A DNA stretch of 64,000 nt from contig NZ_JARXWB010000018.1 in the NCBI RefSeq assembly GCF_029892425.1, forward strand, positions 62,001-126,000, given 5' to 3'. Positions 24,972 to 34,271 of the stretch are shown here, one piece after another (the stretch's first letter is position 1; every line of letters starts with the position of its first letter). A model generated the notes under the pieces. The model had not been told where the DNA came from. It saw nothing but the letters and a program-made list of their open reading frames with translations, and made no database searches. The DNA is from Bradyrhizobium sp. BR13661. Lineage in GTDB: Bacteria > Pseudomonadota > Alphaproteobacteria > Rhizobiales > Xanthobacteraceae. The translations under genes were made by a program, and so were the position numbers.

Positions 24972-26186
24972 ATGGTCATGACCGCTTCAACCCGTGCGCC
25001 GCAGGCCAGTGCAAACTCCAACAACGAACGCTCGCCCTTTGTCCGGCTGAACGAGCTGCTGGCGCCGCATCAGCCCGGCAAGCCCTTGATTTCGCTCGCG
25101 GTCGGCGAGCCGCAGCATCCGGTGCCTGACTTCGTCGGTCCGGTGCTGGCCAAACACATCGCCGATTTCGGCCGCTACCCGATGAACCAGGGCATGGAGC
25201 CGTTCCGCAACGCTGCGAGCGCTTGGCTGTCGTCGCGGTTCAAGCTGCCGCGCGCGCTCGACCCCAAGACCGAACTTCTCGTGCTCAATGGCAGCCGCGA
25301 AGGGCTGTTCCTCGCGGCGATCGCAGCCGCGCGCTATGTCGGGCCGAAGCCCGGCAAGCCCGCCATCCTGATGCCGAACCCGTTTTACCCGGTCTATGGC
25401 GCGGGCGCAGGTGCTGCGGCCTGCGAACCGGTCTATCTGCCGACCACCGTCGACAACGGCTTCCTGCCCGATCTCGACGCCATCGACGAGGCCACGCTGG
25501 CGCGCACCGTGGCGTTCTATCTGGCCTCGCCCGCCAACCCGCAGGGCTCGGTCGCTTCGCGCGATTATTTCACGCGCCTGAAAAGCCTCGCCGATCGCTA
25601 CAATTTCATGATCCTCAGCGACGAGTGCTATTCGGAGATCTACACCCGCGAGGCGCCGGGCAGCGCACTCGAATGCGCCGGTGCCGATTTCACCCGCGTG
25701 GCCGCGTTCCAGTCGCTGTCGAAGCGCTCGAACCTGCCGGGCTTGCGCGTCGGCTTCGCTGCCGGCGACAAGACGTTCATCGGCAAGTTCCTGGAGCTGC
25801 GCAACATCGCGGCGCCGCAAGTGCCGGTGCCGCTCCAGCATGTCGCGACCGTTGCCTATGGCGACGAGGCGCATGTCGAGGAGAACCGCAGGCTCTACCG
25901 GATCAAGTTCGATCTCGCCGACCAGATCATCGGCAATCGTTACGGCTATCGCCGGCCCGACGCCGGTTTCTGCGTCTGGCTCAATACATCCGAGATCGGT
26001 GACGACGTCTCCGTGACTCTCAGGCTTTTCAAGGAAGCCGGCGTGCGTGTGGTGCCGGGCTCCTATCTGGCGCGGCTTCAGCCCGACGGCTTCAATCCCG
26101 GTGCCGGCTATATCCGCCTGGCGCTGGTGCAGGACAGTGAGACCACGGCGCAAGCGCTGCACCGGTTGGTCGAAACTCTGGGTTAG
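24972..26186 (+). CDS. PLP-dependent class I/II aminotransferase (DapC-like)
   Basis: A 404-residue fold-type I aminotransferase. NGSREGLFLA and YNFMILSDECYSEIY are the PLP-binding strands (Asp of SDE binds the pyridine N). The catalytic Lys is in SLSKRSNLPGLRVGF. The C-terminal Arg (GYIRLALV) binds the substrate carboxylate. Closest by motif to succinyldiaminopimelate transaminase (DapC) of the lysine/peptidoglycan route, but other amino-acid substrates are possible. It sits 9 bp before ftsK. Confidence 0.82.
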   Translation: MVMTASTRAPQASANSNNERSPFVRLNELLAPHQPGKPLISLAVGEPQHPVPDFVGPVLAKHIADFGRYPMNQGMEPFRNAASAWLSSRFKLPRALDPKTELLVLNGSREGLFLAAIAAARYVGPKPGKPAILMPNPFYPVYGAGAGAAACEPVYLPTTVDNGFLPDLDAIDEATLARTVAFYLASPANPQGSVASRDYFTRLKSLADRYNFMILSDECYSEIYTREAPGSALECAGADFTRVAAFQSLSKRSNLPGLRVGFAAGDKTFIGKFLELRNIAAPQVPVPLQHVATVAYGDEAHVEENRRLYRIKFDLADQIIGNRYGYRRPDAGFCVWLNTSEIGDDVSVTLRLFKEAGVRVVPGSYLARLQPDGFNPGAGYIRLALVQDSETTAQALHRLVETLG

Positions 26187-26195
26187 GTGGGGCCC

Positions 26196-28670
26196 ATGAG
26201 CATGTCGGCAATCGAACGTGTGATTCCCCTGGTCGGCCATCTGCCGCCCTCGATCCGCGAAGCGCTGAGCCGACGCTTGCGCGAGCTGACCGGCTTTGGC
26301 CTCGTCACGCTCTCGGGCGTCGCGTCCGCCGCGCTGATGACCTGGTCGGTGCAGGACCCGAGCCTCAGTCACGCGACCTCACGGCCGATCCACAATATTC
26401 TCGGCTATGCCGGCGCCATCGGCGCCGACCTCGCCATGCAGATCCTCGGGCTCGGTGCGATCATGCTGATCCTCACCGTCGCGGTGTGGGGCTGGCGGAT
26501 GATGACCCATCGCCCGTTCGATCGCGAGGCGCTGCGGCTCGGCTCCTGGATTCTCTGCACGGTGATCGCGGCGGGCTTCGTCAGCTGCTGGCCGCATGGC
26601 GGCGCCTGGCCGCTGCCGACCGGGCTCGGCGGCGTGGTTGGCGATGCGCTGGTGCGCGCGCCCGCGGTGATTTTCGGGCCACCGGGCGCGATCTATCGCA
26701 TGGTGCTCGCCGCCATCCTGTTCGCGGCCCTGGCCCCAACCTTCCTGATCGCCTGCGGCCTCGGCGCGCGCGAGCATGACGAAGAACTCTCCGAGATCGA
26801 GGACGACGACAAGCCGCTTGATGACGACGAGGAGAGCGATCGTGGTTCGGTGTCGCTGGGCTGGCTGTTCCACGCGCTGATGAGCACCAAGGCGCGGCTG
26901 ATCTGGCTGGTCGGCACGGCCTATCGCTCGCTGGTCTCCAGCGGGCCGAAGGCCAAGGCCGTTTCGTTCAGCCGGCAGGAGCCCACGCTCGGTGCCCGCC
27001 GCGCTGCCCCCTCGATCTCACCGCAGTCCGAAGACGAGGACGACGAGCACGAACAGGAAGCAGACGAGGAGGAGGAAGAAGAGGAAGAGGCGCCCGCGCG
27101 CGCATCGCGCAAGAAGGCCGCGCCGAAGGTGGCGTCCAAGAAGGGCGACAAGTTCGATCTTCCCTCCGTCTCCATGCTGGCCGCGCCGAAGGCCGGCGAT
27201 CGTCAGCCGCTCAGCAAGGCCGAGCTCGATGCCAATTCGCGCGCGCTCGAAGGCGTGCTGCAGGATTTCGGCGTGCGCGGCGAGATCGTGAAGGCCAATC
27301 CCGGTCCCGTCGTCACGCTGTACGAACTCGAGCCCGCACCCGGCATCAAGTCGTCGCGCGTGATCGGCCTCGCCGACGACATCGCCCGCTCGATGAGCGC
27401 GCTGTCGGCGCGCGTCGCGGTCGTTCCCGGCCGCAATGCCATCGGCATCGAGCTGCCGAACGCGCATCGCGAAAAAGTCTATCTGCGTGAACTGCTCGTT
27501 GCGAAGGAAGCCACCGACACAGTGGCAAAACTGCCGCTCTGCCTCGGCAAGACCATCGGCGGCGACCCCGTCATTATCGATCTCGCGCGCACGCCGCACA
27601 TGCTGATCGCCGGTACCACCGGCTCCGGCAAGTCGGTCGCGATCAACACCATGATCCTCAGCCTGGTGTACCGCCTGCGCCCGGATCAGTGCCGGCTGAT
27701 CATGGTCGATCCGAAGATGCTCGAACTCTCCGTCTATGACGGCATTCCCCATCTGCTCACGCCCGTCGTGACCGATCCGAAGAAGGCGGTGGTCGCGTTG
27801 AAATGGGCGGTGCGCGAGATGGAAGAGCGCTACAAGAACATGGCCAAGCTCGGTGTGCGCAACATCGACGGCTACAACACGCGCCTGCTCGAGCTGAAGG
27901 CCAAGGGCGAAGAGCCTACGCGCACGGTGCACACCGGCTTCGACAAGGAAACCGGCAAGGCGATCTACGAGGAAGAGAAGCTCTCGCTCGATCCGCTGCC
28001 CTATATCGTCATCATCGTCGACGAAATGGCCGACCTGATGATGGTCGCCGGCAAGGACATCGAAGGCGCGGTGCAGCGCCTCGCGCAGATGGCGCGCGCC
28101 GCAGGCCTGCATGTGATCCTGGCAACGCAGCGTCCGTCGGTGGACGTCATCACCGGCACCATCAAGGCGAACTTCCCGACCCGCATCGCCTTCCAGGTCA
28201 CCTCGAAGATCGACAGCCGCACGATTCTGGGCGAGATGGGCGCCGAACAGCTGCTCGGCCAGGGCGACATGCTCTACATGGCCGGCGGCGGCCGCATCAG
28301 CCGCGTGCACGGACCGTTTGCCTCGGACGAGGAAGTCGAGAAGGTGGTGCGCCACCTCAAGACGCAGGGCCAGCCGGAATATCTCGAAGCGGTCACGGCG
28401 GAAGAACCGACCGAGGACGAGGACGGCGGTGCCGTGTTCGACGCCAGCGGCATGGGCGCGGACGGCGGCGGCGACCTGTTCCAGCAGGCCGTTGCGATCG
28501 TCAAACGCGATCGCAAGGCCTCGACCAGCTACATCCAGCGCCGGCTGCAAATCGGCTATAACCGCGCCGCGTCGCTGATGGAGCGCATGGAACTGGAAGG
28601 CATTGTCGGACCCGCAAATCACGCCGGCAAGCGCGAGATTCTGGTCGAGGAAGAAGACAGTCATATGTGA
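26196..28670 (+). CDS. ftsK: DNA translocase FtsK
   Basis: An 824-residue divisome and chromosome-dimer translocase. Four membrane segments in residues 30-195 anchor it at the septum. An acidic linker (residues 265-330) is followed by the motor: Walker A GTTGSGKS (473-480), Walker B IVIIVDE (603-610), and ATQRPSVDVITG. A C-terminal gamma winged helix (about 760-820; KASTSYIQRRLQIGYNRAA) reads KOPS sequences. The ATG at 26196 is used; a GTG 9 bases upstream is in frame. The linker is shorter than in E. coli FtsK. Confidence 0.96.
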   Translation: MSMSAIERVIPLVGHLPPSIREALSRRLRELTGFGLVTLSGVASAALMTWSVQDPSLSHATSRPIHNILGYAGAIGADLAMQILGLGAIMLILTVAVWGWRMMTHRPFDREALRLGSWILCTVIAAGFVSCWPHGGAWPLPTGLGGVVGDALVRAPAVIFGPPGAIYRMVLAAILFAALAPTFLIACGLGAREHDEELSEIEDDDKPLDDDEESDRGSVSLGWLFHALMSTKARLIWLVGTAYRSLVSSGPKAKAVSFSRQEPTLGARRAAPSISPQSEDEDDEHEQEADEEEEEEEEAPARASRKKAAPKVASKKGDKFDLPSVSMLAAPKAGDRQPLSKAELDANSRALEGVLQDFGVRGEIVKANPGPVVTLYELEPAPGIKSSRVIGLADDIARSMSALSARVAVVPGRNAIGIELPNAHREKVYLRELLVAKEATDTVAKLPLCLGKTIGGDPVIIDLARTPHMLIAGTTGSGKSVAINTMILSLVYRLRPDQCRLIMVDPKMLELSVYDGIPHLLTPVVTDPKKAVVALKWAVREMEERYKNMAKLGVRNIDGYNTRLLELKAKGEEPTRTVHTGFDKETGKAIYEEEKLSLDPLPYIVIIVDEMADLMMVAGKDIEGAVQRLAQMARAAGLHVILATQRPSVDVITGTIKANFPTRIAFQVTSKIDSRTILGEMGAEQLLGQGDMLYMAGGGRISRVHGPFASDEEVEKVVRHLKTQGQPEYLEAVTAEEPTEDEDGGAVFDASGMGADGGGDLFQQAVAIVKRDRKASTSYIQRRLQIGYNRAASLMERMELEGIVGPANHAGKREILVEEEDSHM

Positions 28671-28765
28671 GGCACCCCGCCTCAAAGTCCCATTTCACGC
28701 AAAAACGTTATCTGCTTTTGCCCAAAATCACGCTAAAACGACGCCCAGCCACACAGGACGACGCG

Positions 28766-29581
28766 TTGACCCAACATCCGGACAATCGATTCGCTGCCTC
28801 CATTGCCGCGCATGGTGCGCGCGTGGCCGGCGTGCTGCTCGTCACCGCCGCGATGGTGACCGCATCGTCCGTTGCGCAGACCGTGCCCGTGCCGAAGCCG
28901 GCACCGAAGGCGCGCGACGCTGCTCCGCCGTCGGGCGGACCGGCGGTCACGGGCGCAACGCAGGCGCCGCCGAATCCGGTCATTCCAGATCCGCGCCGCA
29001 ACGTGCCGAGCAGCATCTTCCAGACCTTCGACGACAAGCAGAAGGCGCAGGCGGCCAAGGTCAGCGCCTACCTGTCCTCGCTGTCGACCCTGGTTGGAAA
29101 TTTCGTCCAGGTCGGCCCCGACGGCAGCAAGACGCAGGGCGATTTCTACATCCAGAAGCCCGGCAAGATGCGCGTCGAATATGATCCGCCGAGCCCGATC
29201 GACATCATCGCCGACGGATCGTCGGTCGTCGTGCGCGACCGCAAGCTCGCGACACAGGACGTCTATCCGCTGTCGCAGACGCCGCTGCGCTTCCTGCTAT
29301 CCGACCGCATCGACCTGATGAAGGACACCAACGTCGTCAGCGTCACTGCGGACGATCTCTTCATCAGCGTCACCATCGAGGAGAAGCAGGCGCTGGTCGG
29401 CACCAGCCGCCTGTTGCTGATGATCGGCGCCAAGGACGGCCAATTGAAGCAATGGACCGTGACCGATCCGCAGGGATACGACACCACATTCGCTGTCTAT
29501 AATCTCGATGCGAGCAAGAAGCTCGATCCCAACATGTTCAAGATCGACTTCACCAATTACAGCGTGCCGTCGCCGGGGTAG
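28766..29581 (+). CDS. lolA: outer-membrane lipoprotein carrier protein (LolA-like)
   Basis: A 271-residue periplasmic carrier. A signal peptide (VLLVTAAMVTASSVAQ) is followed by a Pro/Ala-rich stretch and the LolA barrel (FVQVGPDGSKTQGDFYIQKPGKMRVEY region, and SVVVRDRKLATQDVYPL). LolA ferries lipoproteins from LolCDE to LolB. I start at TTG 28766 (AGGA eight bases upstream) because the frame to 28667 begins in the gap after ftsK with no fitting start. The 95-bp gap and same direction suggest co-transcription with ftsK. Confidence 0.85.
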   Translation: MTQHPDNRFAASIAAHGARVAGVLLVTAAMVTASSVAQTVPVPKPAPKARDAAPPSGGPAVTGATQAPPNPVIPDPRRNVPSSIFQTFDDKQKAQAAKVSAYLSSLSTLVGNFVQVGPDGSKTQGDFYIQKPGKMRVEYDPPSPIDIIADGSSVVVRDRKLATQDVYPLSQTPLRFLLSDRIDLMKDTNVVSVTADDLFISVTIEEKQALVGTSRLLLMIGAKDGQLKQWTVTDPQGYDTTFAVYNLDASKKLDPNMFKIDFTNYSVPSPG

Positions 29582-29593
29582 CGCCCTTCTGCC

Positions 29594-29678
29594 GTAGGGT
29601 GGGCAAAGCGAAGCGTGCCCACCATTTCAAGCCAGAAAAGACGGTGGGCACGGCGCATTGCGCCTTTGCCCACCCTAC
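29594..29678. repeat. family C palindromic repeat (GTAGGGTGGG type)
   Basis: Starts GTAGGGTGGGCAAAGCG and ends CTTTGCCCACCCTAC: inverted ends of 15 bases. A related copy lies at 42704-42791 within parAB. Inner segments differ. Confidence 0.8.
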
Positions 29679-29703
29679 GAGAGCTTGCTAAGACGCAACT
29701 CCC

Positions 29704-30519
29704 ATGCGTCTTTCCCTGACAACCTGGAACATCAACTCGGTGCGGCTGCGCATCGACCTGGTCGCGAAATTTCTCAAGAGCGCGCGGCCGGACGTACTGT
29801 GCCTGCAGGAGACCAAGTGCATCGACGACGCGTTTCCGCTGAAGCGCTTCAAGCGGCTCGGCTACGAGCACGTCGCGCTGAACGGGCAGAAGGGCTATCA
29901 CGGCGTCGCCATCGTCTCGAGGATTCCGTTCGAGTCCACCGACATCCGCACCTTCTGCGACAAGGTGGACTCACGCCATATCTCGGTGTCGTTCGGCGGC
30001 AAGGCCAACATCGCAAAACCGCTGGTGCTGCATAATTTCTACGTGCCCGCCGGCGGCGACATTCCCGATCCCGCGCTGAACGAAAAGTTCGACCACAAGC
30101 TGCGCTTCCTCGACGAGATGAAAGCCTGCGAGCCGCTGCATCCACGCGGTGATGACAGGCACATCCTGGTCGGCGACCTCAACGTCGCGCCGCACGAGAA
30201 CGACGTGTGGTCGCACAAGCAGCTTCTGAAAGTCGTCTCGCACACGCCGGTAGAAACCGAGAAGCTGAAGGCTGCGCTCGAGGCCGGCGAATGGGTCGAC
30301 GTCGCGCGCGACCGCATTGCGGTGTCGGAAAAAGTCTACACCTGGTGGAGCTACCGCTCCGCCGACTGGACCGTCGGTGACCGCGGCCGACGGCTCGACC
30401 ACATCTGGGTCTCGCGCGCGCTGAAGGACGCGGTCCAGGATTTCAAGATTTTGCGCGATGCACGGAGCTGGGAGCGGCCGTCGGACCATGTGCCGGTCAC
30501 GGTGACGCTGGAGGTTTAG
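29704..30519 (+). CDS. xthA: exodeoxyribonuclease III
   Basis: A 271-residue AP endonuclease/3'-exonuclease. Catalytic motifs: LQETKC (metal-binding Glu), GDLNVAPHE (Asp-Asn) and the paired RLDHIW / SDHVPV motif (catalytic Asp and His). It repairs abasic sites and 3' blocks. Length and motif order are typical. It directly follows a family C repeat. Confidence 0.95.
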   Translation: MRLSLTTWNINSVRLRIDLVAKFLKSARPDVLCLQETKCIDDAFPLKRFKRLGYEHVALNGQKGYHGVAIVSRIPFESTDIRTFCDKVDSRHISVSFGGKANIAKPLVLHNFYVPAGGDIPDPALNEKFDHKLRFLDEMKACEPLHPRGDDRHILVGDLNVAPHENDVWSHKQLLKVVSHTPVETEKLKAALEAGEWVDVARDRIAVSEKVYTWWSYRSADWTVGDRGRRLDHIWVSRALKDAVQDFKILRDARSWERPSDHVPVTVTLEV

Positions 30520-30529
30520 CCCTCCACTC

Positions 30530-30653
30530 GTCATTCCGGGGCGCGCGCAGCGCGAGCTATGGTGCGCAATTGCGCACCTGAGAATCCATTCATCCACCAT
30601 CGCTGACGCTCGATGGATTCCGGGTTCGTCGCTTCGCGACGCCCCGGAATGAC
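30530..30653. repeat. family A palindromic intergenic repeat (long form)
   Basis: Begins GTCATTCCGGGGCGCGCGCAG and ends GCCCCGGAATGAC, at 124 bases the longest family A copy. It lies between convergent xthA and the cNMP-domain gene. Confidence 0.85.
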
Positions 30654-30663
30654 GGGTGGGGAG

Positions 30664-31107
30664 CTACGTGCTCAGCTTCGAACCCGCCATCAGGATATCG
30701 CTGGCGATCTGGCTGGAGCGGATAGCGAATTCATCGCGGAGGCGGACCGCCGCGGCGGGGTCGCTTTCGAGCACGCGCTGAAACAGGCTGCGGGCGACGC
30801 GGATGACGGAAGAATGCTCCAGCGCGATTGCACCGGAGGGCCGTTTCATCGGCACGACCAGCGCGAGCTCGCCGATCAGCGTGCCGGGCCCCGCGATCAT
30901 CTCAGCGCCGGCGCCGTCATCGACGCGAAAAGCGCCGCGCTGGACCACGAAGCCGGCATCGGCATCGTCACCGAGATTGAACAGGATGTCGCCGCGGACG
31001 AAGTCGCGTTGCTCGGAGCCGATCGCCAGCATGCGCAACGAGGCGTCTCCCAACAGGCGCAGTGTCGGGACACGCTCAAGCAGCGCTACGTCGTCGTCGA
31101 TTGACAT
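30664..31107 (-). CDS. cyclic-nucleotide-binding-domain protein (CRP-like sensor domain only)
   Basis: A 147-residue protein consisting of a CNMP-binding fold (LRMLAIGSEQRDFVRGDILFNLGDDADAGFVVQRG, partly shown as DFVRGDILF and GTLIGELALVVP). It ends with a helix but no helix-turn-helix DNA-binding part, so it is not a classic CRP regulator. Stand-alone forms exist in this group. It is downstream of the response-regulator gene on the same strand with a 60-bp gap. Confidence 0.78.
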   Translation of the reverse strand: MSIDDDVALLERVPTLRLLGDASLRMLAIGSEQRDFVRGDILFNLGDDADAGFVVQRGAFRVDDGAGAEMIAGPGTLIGELALVVPMKRPSGAIALEHSSVIRVARSLFQRVLESDPAAAVRLRDEFAIRSSQIASDILMAGSKLST

Positions 31108-31167
31108 TCCGGTCCGAAGCTCGAGGAACGCGCGAATTTACGACGAATCGCGCGCTCCTGGAACGTA

Positions 31168-31854
31168 TCACGGCACCAGCTTGTAGCCACCGGCTTCCGT
31201 CACCAGGATTTCCGGGTTGGCGGCATCCTTCTCGATCTTCTGGCGAAGACGGTAGATGTGGGTTTCCAGCGTGTGGGTGGTGACGCCGGAATTGTAGCCC
31301 CAGACTTCCTGGAGCAGGGTTTCGCGCGAGACCGGCATCTGGCCGGCGCGGTAGAGGAAGCGCAGGATCGCCGTTTCCTTCTCGGTGAGGCGGACCTTGC
31401 GGGCATTGGCCGCGGTCAGCATCTTGGAGCCGGGACGGAAGGAGTAGGGGCCGACCGAGAACACCGCGTCCTCGCTGGCCTCGTGCTGCCGTAGCTGCGC
31501 GCGGATGCGGGCCAGCAGCACGGCGAAGCGGAAGGGTTTTGCCACATAGTCGTTGGCACCGGATTCCAGGCCCAAAATCGTGTCGGAATCGGTGTCATGC
31601 CCCGTCAGCATGATGATCGGCGCCTTGAAGCCGCCCTTGCGCAAGGAGCGAACCACCTCGCGGCCGTCGGTGTCGGGAAGGCCGACATCCATCAGCACGA
31701 GATCGGGGGCGTTGGCCTTTGCGGCGCTGGCGCCCTTGGCGCCGGTATCGACGGCGGAGGCTTCAAATTCTTCGTGTAGCGATAATTGCTCCACCAACGT
31801 GTCGCGCAGATCGGTATCGTCATCCACGATCAGGATCTTGCGGGCATTGGCCAT
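31168..31854 (-). CDS. OmpR-family response regulator, CenR-like
   Basis: A 228-residue response regulator. Receiver domain with phospho-acceptor Asp56 (LVLMDVG), acidic pocket Asp11-13 and Lys in KPFRF. The C-terminal winged helix contains RLTEKETAILRFLYRAG and VTTHTLETHIYRLRQKIE. The run KPFRFAVLLARIRAQLRQHE and the C-terminal half resemble CenR of alphaproteobacteria, an envelope regulator. No sensor kinase is adjacent. CenR identity is moderate. Confidence 0.9.
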   Translation of the reverse strand: MANARKILIVDDDTDLRDTLVEQLSLHEEFEASAVDTGAKGASAAKANAPDLVLMDVGLPDTDGREVVRSLRKGGFKAPIIMLTGHDTDSDTILGLESGANDYVAKPFRFAVLLARIRAQLRQHEASEDAVFSVGPYSFRPGSKMLTAANARKVRLTEKETAILRFLYRAGQMPVSRETLLQEVWGYNSGVTTHTLETHIYRLRQKIEKDAANPEILVTEAGGYKLVP

Positions 31855-32033
31855 AGGGGGTCATCCTTTTGGAGTCCGGCGAGGCGCGCATGCATGCCGC
31901 ACCCAGCCGTGATGGGAAGTTTAGGGGTCGCTATTTTTATTGTTGTTCGTGTTGAAGTAGTGGGCTGTTACCGATTCACAAGCCGGAAGCACTCTAACCC
32001 AGAATAGCAGGGCGTTTCGATGAATGTCCTGTA

Positions 32034-32627
32034 ATGAATTCGACATCGCGATTTCGCATGAAAAACAAAGCCGCGTCAGCAAGTTACACCAGAAATCGGG
32101 GATCGGGACCGGTTTCGGCGATCCGCGTTAAGGCTGCCGCCGGGAATCCGCGCCGGGGCTGGCTGACCGCAGCCGGCCTGACGATTCCGGTCGCGCTGGG
32201 GCGCGGCGGCATTCTGGCCAACAAGCGCGAGGGCGATGGCGGCACGCCCAGGGGCAGCTTTCGGCCGAGGCAATTATGGTGGCGGGGCGACCGGCACAGC
32301 CGCCCCAGAACCTTTTTGCCGGCGCGAATCATCACCGGCGCGGACGCCTGGTGCGAGGACCCCGGGGATCGCCACTACAACCAGTGGATCCGGCGCGGGC
32401 AGGGCGAGGGCGGCGACCGGCTCAAGCGCGCCGACCAGCTCTATGACTTCATCATCGAAATCGACCACAACACCAGGCCCCGAATCGCCGGCCGCGGCAG
32501 CGCGGTGTTCTTGCACCTGGCGCGCGACAATTTCGGTCCTACGGCGGGCTGCGTCTCCATGACCAAATCTGCGATGCTGCAATTGCTGCGGCTGATAGGA
32601 CCCAAGACAAAAATCATCATCGGGTGA
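32034..32627 (+). CDS. YkuD-type L,D-transpeptidase domain protein
   Basis: A 197-residue protein with a YkuD catalytic domain ending in HLARDNFGPTAGCVSM, where Cys of AGCVSM is the nucleophile and the His upstream is its partner. It cross-links or anchors to peptidoglycan in family members. No convincing signal peptide is visible (basic, Lys/Arg-rich start), which is odd for a periplasmic enzyme. The start is uncertain (ATG at 32034 or 32058). It lies 6 bases before the hydratase gene. Confidence 0.72.
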   Translation: MNSTSRFRMKNKAASASYTRNRGSGPVSAIRVKAAAGNPRRGWLTAAGLTIPVALGRGGILANKREGDGGTPRGSFRPRQLWWRGDRHSRPRTFLPARIITGADAWCEDPGDRHYNQWIRRGQGEGGDRLKRADQLYDFIIEIDHNTRPRIAGRGSAVFLHLARDNFGPTAGCVSMTKSAMLQLLRLIGPKTKIIIG

Positions 32628-32632
32628 GGGCA

Positions 32633-33418
32633 ATGCTCGACAAGGATCAGATCGCCGCGGCTTCGCAAGTCCTGGTTCGACACTGGCGTGACGGCACCAA
32701 GTTCGACGCTCTGGAGACGCGGCTGCGGCCGCAGAGCCGGGCGGACGGATATGCGGTCCAAGCCGTCCTTGAAAATCAAACGCTCGGAAAACTGTTCGGC
32801 TGGAAGATCGCGGCGACGAGCGAGGCCGGGCAGAAGCACATCAACGTCGCGGGCCCGCTGGCCGGCCGCATCATGAGCGACACCGTCATCGCCGACGGTG
32901 GCACTGCGTCGATGAAGGGCAACGCGATGCGCGTCGGCGAGCCGGAATTCTGTTTCCGCATGGGGCGCGATTTGCCGCCGCGGCCAACGCCGTACGCGGT
33001 CGACGAGGTGCTCGCCGCCGTCGATACGTTGCATCCCGCCATCGAAATTCCGGATTCGCGTTTCGCCGATTTCGCCAGCGCCGGCGAGGCGCAGCTCATC
33101 GCCGACAACGCGTGTGCGCATCTGTTCGTACTGGGCCCGGCGACATCTGCGAACTGGCGCGCAATGGATCTCGTCGAGGTACGACCCGTGATCACGCTGC
33201 GCGGCGAGCGCTATGTCGGTCATGGCAAGAACGTGCTCGGCGATCCCCTGATAGCATTGACCTGGCTCGCCAATGAGCTGCGCGGGCTCGGTATCACGTT
33301 GCGGGCAGGGGCGGTGGTGACGACAGGCACCTGCCATCCGCCGCTGCCGATCCAGACCGGCGATCATTTCGCCGCGGATTTCGGCGTGCTGGGGAAGGTG
33401 TCGGTGAGGTTTGTGTAA
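32633..33418 (+). CDS. 2-keto-4-pentenoate hydratase family protein (FAH superfamily)
   Basis: A 261-residue protein of the hydratase/fumarylacetoacetate hydrolase superfamily. Key segments: FGWKIAATSEAGQKHIN, VGEPEFCFRM (metal-ligand Glu residues), VDTLHPAIEIPDSR and GTCHPPLPIQTGD. Enzymes hydrate 2-hydroxypenta-2,4-dienoate in aromatic meta-cleavage routes, but close paralogues have other roles, and no meta-cleavage genes are nearby. The ATG at 32633 has GAGGG upstream; a GTG at 32624 overlaps the prior stop. Confidence 0.82.
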   Translation: MLDKDQIAAASQVLVRHWRDGTKFDALETRLRPQSRADGYAVQAVLENQTLGKLFGWKIAATSEAGQKHINVAGPLAGRIMSDTVIADGGTASMKGNAMRVGEPEFCFRMGRDLPPRPTPYAVDEVLAAVDTLHPAIEIPDSRFADFASAGEAQLIADNACAHLFVLGPATSANWRAMDLVEVRPVITLRGERYVGHGKNVLGDPLIALTWLANELRGLGITLRAGAVVTTGTCHPPLPIQTGDHFAADFGVLGKVSVRFV

Positions 33419-33472
33419 TCACCATCGTCGTCCTGGCTTTCGCCAGGACGACCAAAATAAATACGCCGACTC

Positions 33473-34162
33473 CTACCTGTGCCCGAAGATCGCGCTGCCC
33501 ACGCGGACATGGGTAGCGCCCAGCATGATGGCGGTCGCATAGTCCGCGCTCATGCCCATCGACAGGTTCTGCAAGCCGTTGCGCGCGGCGATCTTGGCGG
33601 TCAGCGCGAAATGTGCGGCCGGCGGCTCGTCCACCGGCGGAATGCACATGAGGCCTGAGATCGTCAGGCCATAGGTGTCGCGGCAACTCGCGAGGAAGGC
33701 ATCGGCCTCGCCGGGCGCGACGCCGGCCTTCTGTGGCTCCTCGCCGGTGTTGATCTGGACGAAGAGTTGCGGGTGCTTGTTCTGGGATTCGATTTCTTTG
33801 GCTAACGCCTGGCAAATGCTCGGACGGTCGACCGAATGGATCGCATCGAACAGCGCCACCGCCTCTTTCGCCTTGTTGGATTGCAGCGGTCCGATCAGAT
33901 GCAGCACAATGTCTGGATAATCAGCCGTTAACGCCGGCCACTTGCCCTTGGCTTCCTGCACGCGATTCTCGCCGAACACGCGCTGTCCGGCACCGATGAC
34001 AGGGATAATTGCATCGGCGGCGAACGTCTTGGACACGGCGATCAGCGTCACGGAGGCGCGTGCGCGCCGCGCATCCTTGCAGGCACGTGCAATCTCGGCC
34101 TCGACCGCGGCGAGCGCGTTTGGTGAATGGCCGGTTACCGGCACGGCATTATCTTCTGTCAT
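33473..34162 (-). CDS. YggS-family PLP homeostasis protein
   Basis: A 229-residue single-domain alanine-racemase-like barrel. The PLP Lys is in LIAVSKTFAAD (near residue 46), with FGENRVQEA, HLIGPLQSNKAK and SMGMSADYATAI as family marks. It controls free PLP and keto-acid balance. Length is typical. It is convergent with the hydratase gene and divergent from the diguanylate cyclase that follows. Confidence 0.94.
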   Translation of the reverse strand: MTEDNAVPVTGHSPNALAAVEAEIARACKDARRARASVTLIAVSKTFAADAIIPVIGAGQRVFGENRVQEAKGKWPALTADYPDIVLHLIGPLQSNKAKEAVALFDAIHSVDRPSICQALAKEIESQNKHPQLFVQINTGEEPQKAGVAPGEADAFLASCRDTYGLTISGLMCIPPVDEPPAAHFALTAKIAARNGLQNLSMGMSADYATAIMLGATHVRVGSAIFGHR

Positions 34163-34271
34163 GAGATCGATCGCGCTGTGAGCGTAACGGAGGTAGTTCC
34201 AATTTTACCCAGTTCAAGAAAGAGTTTTTGAACCCTTCGCTTTACCTTGTCCGGCGGGGTGGGTCGCGAAG